Counted from the stretch's first letter, positions 1 through 8,153 are shown. The stretch is DNA of 30,476 nucleotides from Firm-04 sp964479595 (GCA_964479595.1 CAYZMU010000013.1:1-30476), one strand, 5' to 3'. Notes: generated from the sequence alone by a model not told the origin. Program-made: numbers and translations.

Positions 1-68
1 GGGCGCAGCGCATTCATGCAGACCGCGTCTTCTGTTCTTGTCAGCCCGCAGATTTTTATCTTTGTCAT
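1..68 (-). CDS. trpF: Phosphoribosylanthranilate isomerase, N-terminus only (cut by window edge)
   Basis: The reverse strand reads ATG at 68 and then MTKIKICGLTRTEDA, the classic TrpF opening with the KICG-T beta-strand and its catalytic cysteine. TrpF isomerises phosphoribosylanthranilate to CdRP in the cytosol, the third step from chorismate to tryptophan. Only 22 codons lie inside the window. The start overlaps the trpC stop as ATGA (stop 67-65), which indicates translational coupling. trpB and trpA would be expected next, beyond the edge, but this cannot be seen. Confidence 0.85.
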   Translation of the reverse strand, partial: MTKIKICGLTRTEDAVCMNALR

Positions 69-853
69 GTCTCGATTCCCTTTAACGCGCGCAGTTTCGC
101 GGTTTTATCCTCCGCGCGCATCAGCGCCTCACCGATAAGCACGGCGTCGGCACCCGCGGCTTTCGCGGCGTTTACATCCTGAGCGGTCTGCATCCCGCTC
201 TCCGCCACAAACAGCACCTCAGGCGGGATCTGCTCGCGCAGCGAAAGCGCCTTCGAAGTATCCACCGAAAAATCCTTGAGATTGCGATTGTTGACTCCGA
301 TGATTTTCGCGTCCGCCGAAAGCGCCTCCGCGATTTCCGCCTCGTCATGCGCCTCGACAAGTGCTGAGAGCCCGAGTTCCGCGCAAATCGCGCTGTACTC
401 CCTGAGTTCCCCGGAATCGAGAATGGCGCAGATGAGCAAAACCGCGCTCGCGCCCAGAAGTTTCGCCTCATAAATCATGTAAGGGTCAACCGTGAAATCC
501 TTGCGCAGACACGGAATCCTCACGGCCGCGGCGATCTCGCTCAGGTAGCTGTCGCTGCCCAGAAAATAGCGCGGTTCCGTCAAAACGCTGATACAGTCCG
601 CGCCCGCCCGCTCATAGTCCTTCGCGATTTGCAGATAGGGAAAATTCTCCGCGATGATTCCCTTGGACGGCGATGCCTTCTTGCATTCGCAGATAAACGC
701 GAGCTCCTCTTTCCCTATAGCTCGCTCAAAAGCGAAATCGCCTTTCGGCAGCGCCTCCGCGTCCGCGCGCAGAGAGAACAGGGAACGGCGTTTCTTCGCT
801 CTCTCCACGCGCTCAGCCGCGCACGAGGCAAGTGTCCGCAGAATATCCGCCAT
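65..853 (-). CDS. trpC: Indole-3-glycerol phosphate synthase
   Basis: TrpC is a cytosolic TIM barrel that closes the indole ring, converting CdRP to indole-3-glycerol phosphate. The 262-residue product has the family signatures in order: ECKKASPSKG near the N-terminus (catalytic lysines and phosphate contact), EPRYFLGS, LRKDF, EAHDEAE, GVNNRNL and AESGM near the C-terminus. Length is normal for a stand-alone enzyme, not fused to TrpF. The frame is open further upstream to 916, but that stretch lies inside trpD. The ATG at 853 (MADILRTLA) comes one base after the trpD stop and gives the usual TrpC N-terminus, so it was chosen. The gene is tightly packed between trpD and trpF in the trp operon. 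Confidence 0.97.
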   Translation of the reverse strand: MADILRTLASCAAERVERAKKRRSLFSLRADAEALPKGDFAFERAIGKEELAFICECKKASPSKGIIAENFPYLQIAKDYERAGADCISVLTEPRYFLGSDSYLSEIAAAVRIPCLRKDFTVDPYMIYEAKLLGASAVLLICAILDSGELREYSAICAELGLSALVEAHDEAEIAEALSADAKIIGVNNRNLKDFSVDTSKALSLREQIPPEVLFVAESGMQTAQDVNAAKAAGADAVLIGEALMRAEDKTAKLRALKGIET

Positions 854-854
854 C

Positions 855-1877
855 TTACGCCTCGTTGGAGGCTTTGATGAATTCCTGCAGTTTCTGCTCC
901 GCCTTCTTGCTGTCAATCAGCTCTGCCGCGAGCTTGACGCCTTCCGCGTGGGACTGTGCTTTCCCGTCGATATAGAGTGCGGCGCCCGCGTTGAGCAGGA
1001 CGGCGCGGCGCTTGGGACCTTGGTCAGTGCCGCTTAAGATATCGCGGGTAATCTGGGCGTTCTCCTGCGGTGTGCCGCCTGTCAGGTCGGATTTCTGGCA
1101 GGGCTCGAGCCCGAAATCCTCCGGCTTGATGGTGTAGGATTTGGTCAGCCCGTTCTCAAATTCACAAACCTGTGTCGGCGCGCTCAGCGAAATCTCGTCC
1201 AGACGGTCTGTCCCGAAAACGACCATGCCCCGCCGCACGCCGAGCTTTATCAGCACGTGCGCGATGGGTTCCACCAGCGAGGAGTCGTACACCCCGAGCA
1301 CCGCTTTCTGCGGATTGGCGGGGTTCGCGAGCGGACCGAGGATATTGAACACGGTACGGATACCGAGTTCCTTGCGGATTGCACCGACATATTTCATGGA
1401 GGTGTGGTACTTCTGCGCGAAGAAGAAGCAGATACCAATGGTATCCAGCAATTTCGCGCATTTCTCAGGCTCCAAATCGATGTTGACGCCGAGCGCCTCC
1501 AGACAGTCCGCCGCGCCGCTCTTGGAGGACGCCGCGCGGTTGCCGTGCTTGGCGACTTTGACACCGCCCGCCGCCGCGACCAAAGCGGAAGTTGTGGAAA
1601 TATTGAAGCTGTTCGCGCCGTCGCCGCCTGTGCCGACAATTTCCAGCACATCCGAGTCATGCGGAACTTTCAGCGCGTGCTCACGCATAGCCGCCGCACA
1701 GCCGGAAATCTCATCAATGGTCTCGGATTTCGTGCTCTTTGTGGAGAGCGCCGCCAGAAACGCCGCGTTTTGTGTGGGGGTTGTTTCGCCGCTCATGATC
1801 TCGTTCATGACAGCGTATGCCTCATCATAGGTTAAGTCCTGCTTGTCAACGATTTTTACAATTGCCTCGCGAATCAT
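855..1877 (-). CDS. trpD: Anthranilate phosphoribosyltransferase
   Basis: TrpD transfers the phosphoribosyl group of PRPP to anthranilate, the second dedicated step to tryptophan. The 340-residue product has the expected length. It contains the PRPP/Mg-binding GTGGDGANSFNIST loop around residue 80, followed by KHGNRAASSKSGAAD, and a small alpha-helical N-terminal domain. The central glycosyltransferase region includes RKELGIRTVFNILGPLANP, typical of the family. The ATG at 1877 has a good ribosome site (GGGAGG, 8 bases upstream) in the short gap after trpG. It is separate from TrpG here, unlike the TrpGD fusion of enterobacteria. Confidence 0.98.
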   Translation of the reverse strand: MIREAIVKIVDKQDLTYDEAYAVMNEIMSGETTPTQNAAFLAALSTKSTKSETIDEISGCAAAMREHALKVPHDSDVLEIVGTGGDGANSFNISTTSALVAAAGGVKVAKHGNRAASSKSGAADCLEALGVNIDLEPEKCAKLLDTIGICFFFAQKYHTSMKYVGAIRKELGIRTVFNILGPLANPANPQKAVLGVYDSSLVEPIAHVLIKLGVRRGMVVFGTDRLDEISLSAPTQVCEFENGLTKSYTIKPEDFGLEPCQKSDLTGGTPQENAQITRDILSGTDQGPKRRAVLLNAGAALYIDGKAQSHAEGVKLAAELIDSKKAEQKLQEFIKASNEA

Positions 1878-1895
1878 TGTGGTTTCCTCCCTGTT

Positions 1896-2468
1896 TTAGA
1901 TTTGCGGACTCAAAAAGTTCCGCAGGATATGCTTTCCCTCCGGTGTCAGAATCGATTCCGGGTGGAATTGAAGCCCGTAGATGGGAAATTCCCTGTGCGC
2001 GACCGCCATAATCTCCCCGTCAGGCGTCCGCGCGGTGACTTTTAAAACCTGAGGAAGGCTGCCCTCGTCCGCCGCGAGGGAATGATACCGCGCGACCTTG
2101 ATTTGCGCGGGACAGCCCTGAAAGATAGGACAGTCCGTGTCGAGCTGAGTGTCAGACTGCTTGCCGTGCATCAGCTGCTTGGCGTGGACGATTTTCGTTC
2201 CGAACGCCGCGCAGATAGCCTGATGTCCCAGACAAACCCCGAGTGTCGGGATTTTGGAGCCAAGCTTCTGCACAGCCTCAATAATCATGCCGGCGTCCTC
2301 AGGGCGCCCCGGCCCGGGAGAGAGAATCATGCGCTCAGGCGCGAGTGCCTCAATCTCATCCACCGTCATCGCGTCATTGCGAATCACGCGGATATCCGGA
2401 TTCATCTCCCCGACATACTGGAAAAGGTTATACGAAAAACTGTCGTAGTTGTCTATCAGCAGAATCAT
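1896..2468 (-). CDS. trpG: Anthranilate synthase component II, glutamine amidotransferase
   Basis: TrpG is the class I glutamine amidotransferase subunit that supplies ammonia to TrpE for anthranilate synthesis. The 190-residue product starts MILLIDNYDSFSYN and carries the catalytic triad motifs: nucleophile cysteine in GVCLGHQAI and the His/Glu pair in QFHPES. It also has the SPGPG oxyanion loop. The frame extends upstream to 2720 inside trpE, but the ATG at 2468 overlaps the trpE stop (ATGA) and gives the standard N-terminus. In some Firmicutes this subunit also serves PabB for folate. Nothing here tests that. Confidence 0.97.
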   Translation of the reverse strand: MILLIDNYDSFSYNLFQYVGEMNPDIRVIRNDAMTVDEIEALAPERMILSPGPGRPEDAGMIIEAVQKLGSKIPTLGVCLGHQAICAAFGTKIVHAKQLMHGKQSDTQLDTDCPIFQGCPAQIKVARYHSLAADEGSLPQVLKVTARTPDGEIMAVAHREFPIYGLQFHPESILTPEGKHILRNFLSPQI

Positions 2469-3931
2469 GGATTCAACGCCTCCGCTTCCTTTAGCGCGCG
2501 AATCACCGCGGCCGCCTTGTTCAGGCACTCCTGATATTCGTTCTCGGGCACGGAATCCGCGACAATGCCCGCGCCGCTGCGCACATAAACGGTCTGATTT
2601 TTGCGGTAGGCAAGGCGGATGGCGATGCAGGTGTCCAGATCCCCCTGAAACGAGAGATAGCCGACGGCGCCGCCGTAGATACCCCGCTTGGCGTGCTCGA
2701 GTTCCCCGATAAGCTGGCACGCGCGGATTTTTGGCGCGCCGGAGAGTGTCCCGGCGGGGAGCACCGCGCCAACGGCGTCAAGGGCATCGCATTCAGGTCG
2801 GATTTCCCCGCGCACAGTGGAGCCGATGTGCATCACGTGCGAATAACGCTCAATAGAGTGGAATTTTTCCACCTCCACCGTCCCGAAGCGGCTGATTTTC
2901 CCCAAATCATTGCGCCCCAAATCCACCAGCATATTGTGCTCGGCGAGTTCCTTTTCATCGCGCAGAAGTTCCTCCTCCAGCGCGGCGTCCTCACGCGGGG
3001 TTTTGCCCCTCGGTCGCGTGCCGGCGAGCGGAAACGTATGCAGAACATCGCCCTCGAGCTTGACAAGCGTCTCGGGTGACGCTCCCGCGACTTCAACATC
3101 AGTTCCGGAGAAATAGAACATATACGGGGAGGGATTGATGGTGCGCAGGACTCTGTACGTGTTGAGCAGCGTGCCCTCAAACGGCGCGCTCAGGCGGTTG
3201 GAAAGTACGATCTGGAAAATATCCCCCTCGCGGATATAGTGTTTCGCCTTGCGGACCATTTCGCAGTAGCTTTCCTTGTCAAAGAGCTGGGTGATTTCCC
3301 CCGTCAGACGGCTCTCGGGCTCTTTGAATTTCTCGCCGTTCTCCAAAAGCGCCGCCATGCGCTCCAGTTCCTCTGTGGCGCGCCGATACGCGTTTTCAGG
3401 GTCCGAAAGCGGCATATTCGCAATCAGAATGATTTTCTGCCGCACATGATCAAACGCGATAACCTTGTCAAAGAGCATGAGGTCCAAATCGCGGAAGTGA
3501 TCCGGGTCGTCTGTCGCGGTGCGCGTGGAGGGCTCCTGATACCCCAGATAATCATAGGAAAAATAGCCCACCAGCCCCCCGGTAAACGGCGGAAGCCCCA
3601 GGATTTTCGGGCTTTGATTCTCCCTCAGAATCTCGCGCAGGTATTCCGCCGGGTGACCGCAGGCGATTTCTTTCCCGTCCACAGTGATCTTTCCGTCCAC
3701 ACAAGTAATCTCCTGCTTGGGCTCAAACCCCAGAAAGGTATAGCGCCCGTGGGTCTCGCGGCGGGAAACGGATTCCAGAAGAAAGGCGTGCGTGGAGTAG
3801 TTCTTGAGCACGCGCAGAACCTCTATCGGCGTGTACGCGTCGGAAAACAGTTCACAGCTTACGGGCAGGACTTTGTACTCGCCCTTCTCAGCGTACGCCA
3901 TGACCTCTTCCGGCGTGGGCTGAAATGTCAT
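2465..3931 (-). CDS. trpE: Anthranilate synthase component I
   Basis: TrpE converts chorismate to anthranilate using ammonia from TrpG, the committed step of tryptophan synthesis. The 488-residue product has the N-terminal feedback motif FLLESVSRRETHGRYTFLG, which in this family lies at the tryptophan-binding site, so allosteric inhibition is likely. The C-terminal chorismate-binding half has GDIFQIVLSNR, the SPE motif (GASPETL), PLAGTRPRG, LVDLGRNDLG, and AGTLSGAPKIRA followed by GIYGGAVGY. The frame is open to 4207, but that extension covers the T-box leader. The ATG at 3931 follows an AGGGAGGAAGCA ribosome site and gives the normal N-terminus. First gene of the operon. Confidence 0.98.
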   Translation of the reverse strand: MTFQPTPEEVMAYAEKGEYKVLPVSCELFSDAYTPIEVLRVLKNYSTHAFLLESVSRRETHGRYTFLGFEPKQEITCVDGKITVDGKEIACGHPAEYLREILRENQSPKILGLPPFTGGLVGYFSYDYLGYQEPSTRTATDDPDHFRDLDLMLFDKVIAFDHVRQKIILIANMPLSDPENAYRRATEELERMAALLENGEKFKEPESRLTGEITQLFDKESYCEMVRKAKHYIREGDIFQIVLSNRLSAPFEGTLLNTYRVLRTINPSPYMFYFSGTDVEVAGASPETLVKLEGDVLHTFPLAGTRPRGKTPREDAALEEELLRDEKELAEHNMLVDLGRNDLGKISRFGTVEVEKFHSIERYSHVMHIGSTVRGEIRPECDALDAVGAVLPAGTLSGAPKIRACQLIGELEHAKRGIYGGAVGYLSFQGDLDTCIAIRLAYRKNQTVYVRSGAGIVADSVPENEYQECLNKAAAVIRALKEAEALNP

Positions 3932-3963
3932 TGTTGCTTCCTCCCTTTCTTTTGAGGGCAAAC

Positions 3964-3999
3964 AAAAACGCCCCCAACTGAGAATCACAGTCAAGGACG
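3964..3999 (-). terminator. Attenuator terminator of the trp T-box
   Basis: Minus-strand CGTCCTTGACTG (3999-3988) pairs through all 12 positions, with some G-U pairs, to CAGTTGGGGGCG (3980-3969) around a 7-base loop. TTTTT follows immediately (3968-3964). It lies just downstream of the T-box sequence and about 33 bases before trpE, the position expected for the terminator that competes with the antiterminator. Confidence 0.9.
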
Positions 4000-4238
4000 A
4001 GTCGGAAAACCCGCGGTGCCACCTTGATTCACAGCCCCCCAAAAGACGGGAAACCGTGCGCTCTCGGGATACAGCGATATCCCCGGCATCTGACGTGTGC
4101 CCAAAACGTCGCAGTTTCCCCGGCCGGCGGCCGACTGCGCCCTCCGCGGGCCATTTGCGGCAATGTTCCCGCCCGTTCTCAGCGTTCCGGGCTCTCTGTG
4201 GGGGCATTTGCGGCTTTACCTCCGCATCAACGGTTTAC
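3964..4238 (-). promoter_or_regulatory. T-box riboswitch leader of the trp operon, predicted tRNA-Trp specific
   Basis: This fills the 372-base gene-free stretch between trpE and the acyltransferase gene. Read on the minus strand, it carries the T-box consensus AGGTGGCACCGCGG (4025-4012). Folding by hand gives a Stem I. A distal hairpin GCCCG/CGGGC bears AGAGAG and GCTGAGA, as in T-box Stem I tips. A middle helix GCAAATGCCC pairs with GGGAACATTGC. A basal GCGG/CCGC helix encloses an internal loop that contains TGG (4153-4151), the tryptophan codon. The T-box bulge UGGC would pair with a tRNA 3' GCCA, matching the G discriminator base of bacterial tRNA-Trp. Low charged tRNA-Trp should favour the antiterminator and trp expression. 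Confidence 0.9.
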
Positions 4239-4244
4239 TATTTC

Positions 4245-4273
4245 ATTTTATCCCAACGGGGCGTTTTTGTCAA
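4245..4273 (-). promoter_or_regulatory. Sigma-70-type promoter of the trp operon
   Basis: TTGACA (4273-4268) and TAAAAT (4250-4245) are separated by 17 bases on the minus strand. Transcription would start near 4238, at the beginning of the T-box leader. The -35 lies only 30 bases after the end of the upstream acyltransferase gene. Confidence 0.88.
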
Positions 4274-4303
4274 GTACTTTCAGAAATTTTTATTTTATAA
4301 CAA

Positions 4304-5572
4304 TCATTCCGCCCTATCAGGCTCGGATTTTTTCACCCGGGATTGGCGGTAAATCTTTTTGACCAGCGCCTCGCCCAGACTGTAGAGCAGCTGCAGAACC
4401 AGCCCGCAGCCCATCGCGCAGACGAACACCTTGAGCACTACTTCGGGCGCGTGGCGCATTCTTGCGGGCATATCCGCGTATTTGGCGACAAACGGCGTGT
4501 AGAAGCTGCTGTCGAAAACATACGAAATCAAATAGCACGGGAAAGCCGCGCCGGCCAGCAGCGCGAAAATCTTATTGACAATCTGGTTCTTGCAGGTGAT
4601 GTCAAAGAACAGCAGAAACAGCATAAGCCCGCAGATGAAAACGGGATAGGAGCCGTAGTCATTGAAATGCCATGAGAGCATGACGGAATTGTTCGCGGTA
4701 TTCTGAACAGACTGGCTGTAGGTCGAGGACGCGAGGAACGACAGCGACAGGCAGAAGATCGCGAGGAAGAAGAACTTGTTCGCGAGCGTGCGCTTGGGCG
4801 GATAGTCGCGGATGTAAGCCCCGACAAAATAGTAGGCAATCGGGTAACCGCGCAGGAAGAAGCCCGGCAGCGCCCGTATCTGCTCATTCTGCGTAAATCC
4901 CAGATAGAAACTCTCCGAAAAGACCGTGATGAGCAGCACGGTACAGACCAGAAGCAGTTTCTGCCCGCGGCTTTTCAGCCCGTTGTAGGCATTGTTGAGA
5001 AATGGAATGATCGCGAAAAGGCAGATATAATACTCCACATACCACGCGTACTGCGCGTTTGTAAACTCCAGGAAACCCTTGAGAATCCCCCACGCCGTGT
5101 ACTGTGTCTGGAAATGCTTGGCGTTGAAAATCACGCAGATAATGCTGATGACGACATAGAGGACAATCACGCGCACAATGCCCAGATAGTACTTCGCGCT
5201 CAGTTTCTTGTTCTTCATCAGAAAGCCGGTGGTGATCATAAAAATCGGGATACAGCAATAGGCTACCCAGCGCAGGTAAATGGCACCGAGGCCGAAATCG
5301 GCGGTAATAGGCGTGCTGTAGAATCCGCTGTAGAGGAAAAAGTGAATACATACGACCAGAAACGCGGCAAGCAATTTTACAATATCGACACCGATCAGCC
5401 GCGGCTTCGGGGCTTTCAGCGCTTTTACTTCAGAGGGCTGTATTTCGGACGTGCCCGCCTCCGCCGATTCTGTCCGCGGCATTTCTGCCTCAAGCGTCTC
5501 CGGCTCTGCCGTTTCTGTTTCGTACGTTTCCGGCGTCTCTGTTTCCGGCACTTCCACCTCAGGCGTTTCCAT
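4304..5572 (-). CDS. Acyltransferase family 3 membrane protein with acidic PET-rich N-terminus
   Basis: The 422-residue protein belongs to the acyltransferase_3 family of integral membrane enzymes, which move acetyl or other acyl groups onto sugars, peptidoglycan or lipids outside the membrane. The domain starts near residue 60 with IGVDIVKLLAAFLVVCIHFF, where the family expects Asp, aromatic/hydrophobic residues and a conserved His in the first membrane helix. About ten hydrophobic segments follow. Residues 1-55 are an unusual low-complexity tract rich in Glu, Thr and Pro, probably cytosolic and disordered. The ATG at 5572 has an AGGAGG site 8 bases upstream. It is the third gene after the methyltransferase and lysA, 24 bases from lysA. 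The substrate is unknown, and a link to cell-wall modification through lysA is only a guess. Confidence 0.85.
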   Translation of the reverse strand: METPEVEVPETETPETYETETAEPETLEAEMPRTESAEAGTSEIQPSEVKALKAPKPRLIGVDIVKLLAAFLVVCIHFFLYSGFYSTPITADFGLGAIYLRWVAYCCIPIFMITTGFLMKNKKLSAKYYLGIVRVIVLYVVISIICVIFNAKHFQTQYTAWGILKGFLEFTNAQYAWYVEYYICLFAIIPFLNNAYNGLKSRGQKLLLVCTVLLITVFSESFYLGFTQNEQIRALPGFFLRGYPIAYYFVGAYIRDYPPKRTLANKFFFLAIFCLSLSFLASSTYSQSVQNTANNSVMLSWHFNDYGSYPVFICGLMLFLLFFDITCKNQIVNKIFALLAGAAFPCYLISYVFDSSFYTPFVAKYADMPARMRHAPEVVLKVFVCAMGCGLVLQLLYSLGEALVKKIYRQSRVKKSEPDRAE

Positions 5573-5596
5573 CGCGCATTCCTCCTGTCCTATGAA

Positions 5597-6892
5597 TCAA
5601 AGGTCGTTTCTGACGAGGTCCTCGTAGCTTTCGCGCCGCACAATCACCCGCGCCTCGCCGTCTTTCACCATGACAATCGCCGCGCGCGGGTTGCGGTTGT
5701 AGTTCGAGGCCATGGAGTAGTTGTACGCTCCCGTCGCGAGCACCGCCACGATGTCCCCGGGCTGAGCGTTCTGCAACGGCATATTTTCCCCGATTAAATC
5801 CCCGCTTTCGCAGCATTTGCCGCCGATAGTGACCCTCTCATCTCTGGGAAGCGCCGCCTTGTTCGCGACAATCGCCTCATATTCGGACTGATAGAGCGCG
5901 TAGCGGGGGTTGTCGCACATTCCGCCGTCCACCAGAACATAGGTCCTGACATTCGGAATCGTCTTGCGCGCCGCCACGGTATACAGCGTCAGCCCCGCGC
6001 CGCCGACAATAGAACGCCCGGGCTCAAACAGCACGAAGGGCTCCGGGAAAGAAAGCCGCGCGCAGCTTTCCCGCAGTGCCCCCAAGATGGTGCTGATAAT
6101 CTCGCCGAAGGGCTTGGGGTCATCCGACTCCACGTATTTGATGCCGGGACCGCCGCCGAGATTGAGGTCTGTGAGCGTCACGCCCGTCTCCTCGCGAATC
6201 TGCCCCATAAAGCGTATCATCACACGCGCCGCCTCCGCAAAGGGCTCGGTCTCAAAAATCTGCGAACCGATATGGCAGTGCAGCCCCAGAAGTTTCACGT
6301 TTTCACAGGCTATGGCGGCTTTGACCGCCTCCATCGCCTCCCCGGTCTCCAGCGCGAACCCGAACTTGCTGTCAATTCTGCCCGTCTGAATGAAACTGTG
6401 CGTGTGCGCGTCAATGCCGGGTTTCACCCGCAGCAGAATCCCGACCGTTTTGCCCAGCTCGCCCGCGATTTCGTTCAGGCGCGAGAGCTCGGTCAGATGG
6501 TCCACAACAATTCGCCCCACGCCCGCGTCCGCCGCCATGCGCATCTCGTCGTCGGATTTGCTGTTGCCGTGAAACACCAGCTTTTCCGGCGGCATTCCCG
6601 CCTGCAGCGCCGTGTAAAGTTCGCCGCCGGAGACCACATCCGCGCCCAGGCCCTCCGAATTCGTCACCCGGTAGAGTTCCTTGCAGGAAAGCGCCTTGCT
6701 CGCGTAGCAAATGAGCCCTCTGCCCGCGTAATCGCGCCGTATGACCTCCTCGTAGCCTCGGCAGTTTTGGCGGATCATGTTTTCGTCCAGCACATAGAGC
6801 GGCGTGCCATAGGTTTTCGCGAGTTCCACGGTGTCCGCCCCGCCGATTCGGAGCGTTCCGGATTCCGATACGGTAAGATTCGGTGTAAGCAT
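5597..6892 (-). CDS. lysA: Diaminopimelate decarboxylase
   Basis: LysA is a PLP-dependent, fold-type III enzyme that decarboxylates meso-diaminopimelate to lysine, the last step of the pathway. The 431-residue product has the PLP lysine in CYASKAL (Lys66), HCHIGSQI (His205) in the barrel, GGGPGI, EPGRSIVG for phosphate and cofactor contacts, and the C-terminal CCESGD active-site cysteine supplied across the dimer. Length is typical. The ATG at 6892 follows AAAGGAA by 8 bases. It sits 17 bases after the methyltransferase gene and before the acyltransferase, with no promoter visible in the gap, so it is probably co-transcribed from 8088. Confidence 0.97.
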   Translation of the reverse strand: MLTPNLTVSESGTLRIGGADTVELAKTYGTPLYVLDENMIRQNCRGYEEVIRRDYAGRGLICYASKALSCKELYRVTNSEGLGADVVSGGELYTALQAGMPPEKLVFHGNSKSDDEMRMAADAGVGRIVVDHLTELSRLNEIAGELGKTVGILLRVKPGIDAHTHSFIQTGRIDSKFGFALETGEAMEAVKAAIACENVKLLGLHCHIGSQIFETEPFAEAARVMIRFMGQIREETGVTLTDLNLGGGPGIKYVESDDPKPFGEIISTILGALRESCARLSFPEPFVLFEPGRSIVGGAGLTLYTVAARKTIPNVRTYVLVDGGMCDNPRYALYQSEYEAIVANKAALPRDERVTIGGKCCESGDLIGENMPLQNAQPGDIVAVLATGAYNYSMASNYNRNPRAAIVMVKDGEARVIVRRESYEDLVRNDL

Positions 6893-6909
6893 TGTTCAAA
6901 TTCCTTTCC

Positions 6910-8028
6910 TTACTGCCAGTATTGATAAAGCCGGCATTCCATCATGCCGTTGTAAAGTTTCCTGCGCTTGCGTGCCGCACGCCCGAAAAGCCGCTCAAAA
7001 GCGCTGTCGGGCGAAATGACGCTGACGCTCATATCCTCAGGGAAAACCGCCCCCATCACACGGTAAATCTCTCGCGCGGCGGTAAGGTCGAGCATTCGCT
7101 CACCGTACGGGGGATTGCAGACCACACTCTGACCTTTTTGAGGCTGAAAATCCGCGATATCACGCCGATACGCGCGCACGGCGTCCGCGACGCCCGCCTT
7201 TTTCGCGTTCGCAAGCGTCAGGCTGACGGCCCTCTCGTCCGCGTCATAGCCCACCGCCTCAAACGCGGCGTCGTGCCTGATTTTAGCCCGCGCGCGCTCA
7301 CGCGCCTCGTTCCAGACGCGTTTGGGAATCTGCTCCCACTCCTCGCTGACGAAGCGCCGCCCCAGTCCGGGTGCTATGCGCCTTGCCCGAAGCGCACCCT
7401 CTATGAGGAATGTCCCGCTGCCGCAAAACGGGTCGCACAGCAGCGTGTTTTCGCGCACATGGGAAAGATCCAGAATGCCCGCCGCGAGCGTCTCCCGAAT
7501 CGGTGCGGCGTTTGAAACCGCGCGCCACCCGCGCTTGTGCAGCGCGACACCCGTGGTATCCAGATACAGCGCGCAGCGGTTGCCCCGGATTTGAAACTGC
7601 AGCCTGTGCACAGCCCCCGTCTCGGGAAGCGCCGACGTGCCATACGCGTGCAGCAGTCTTTGCGCGGCGGCTTTCTTGACAATCGCCTGACAGCTTCGGA
7701 CGCTGCGCAGATCGGAATCCAACGAAGAGCCTTTCACCGGAAAAGCGTCGTTTTTGCCGATATATTCTTCCAGCGGCAGCGCCCGCACACCTTCAAAAAG
7801 CGGGTCAAAGGCGGTTTGAGCGGCCGCCCTTTCCAGTGAAAAGCGCCCTATTTCCACCAGAACGCGCTCCGCCACCGTCAGTTCCAGATTCGCGGAGGCG
7901 ACCATGTCATATCCGCCCGAAAAGAAGACCCTCCCGTCTTCCGCGGAGATGTCCTCAGCGTCCAGCCGCGCGAGTTCGAATTTCAGCACGCTTTCAAGCC
8001 CGAACGGACACGGGCAGCATATGCGCAT
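6910..8028 (-). CDS. THUMP-type class I SAM-dependent RNA methyltransferase (RlmL/YpsC family)
   Basis: The 372-residue protein resembles the RlmL N-terminal-half/YpsC family, which methylates guanine N2 in 23S rRNA in characterised members; databases often mislabel it as a DNA methylase. The N-terminal part (about 1-165) fits a ferredoxin-like plus THUMP RNA-binding region. The Rossmann methyltransferase domain shows KRGWR, the SAM motif DPFCGSGTFLIEGAL and the catalytic NPPYGER. The frame is open to 8088, but the ATG at 8028 (MRICCPCPFGLE) has an AAAGGA site 9 bases upstream and lies after the promoter, so it was chosen. It is the first gene of the minus-strand transcript with lysA. The exact rRNA target cannot be read from sequence. 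Confidence 0.88.
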   Translation of the reverse strand: MRICCPCPFGLESVLKFELARLDAEDISAEDGRVFFSGGYDMVASANLELTVAERVLVEIGRFSLERAAAQTAFDPLFEGVRALPLEEYIGKNDAFPVKGSSLDSDLRSVRSCQAIVKKAAAQRLLHAYGTSALPETGAVHRLQFQIRGNRCALYLDTTGVALHKRGWRAVSNAAPIRETLAAGILDLSHVRENTLLCDPFCGSGTFLIEGALRARRIAPGLGRRFVSEEWEQIPKRVWNEARERARAKIRHDAAFEAVGYDADERAVSLTLANAKKAGVADAVRAYRRDIADFQPQKGQSVVCNPPYGERMLDLTAAREIYRVMGAVFPEDMSVSVISPDSAFERLFGRAARKRRKLYNGMMECRLYQYWQ

Positions 8029-8058
8029 AGGCAGCAATCCTTTCAAATGATACGTTTT

Positions 8059-8088
8059 ATTATACCACAGCGAGGGGCGGATTGTCAA
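8059..8088 (-). promoter_or_regulatory. Promoter for methyltransferase-lysA-acyltransferase operon
   Basis: Minus-strand TTGACA (8088-8083) and a perfect TATAAT (8064-8059) are separated by 18 bases. The start of transcription would be about 25 bases before the methyltransferase ATG. It is back to back with the darA promoter, about 36 bases away. Confidence 0.88.
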
Positions 8089-8124
8089 GGCTTTGCCGTC
8101 TTTCAGAAAATTTCACGCGCACTC

Positions 8125-8153
8125 TTGAAAATTTGCGGAATTTGTGGTATAAT
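8125..8153 (+). promoter_or_regulatory. Promoter for darA-holB-ricT
   Basis: TTGAAA (8125-8130) and TATAAT (8148-8153) have a 17-base spacer. The following leader of about 45 bases has a short GGGG/CCCC hairpin (8159-8176 region) and no recognised riboswitch. Confidence 0.85.

Noticed and set aside
3932..4207. N-terminal extension of TrpE through the leader
   Set aside because: The extension is the translated T-box and terminator; the ATG at 3931 has its own ribosome site.
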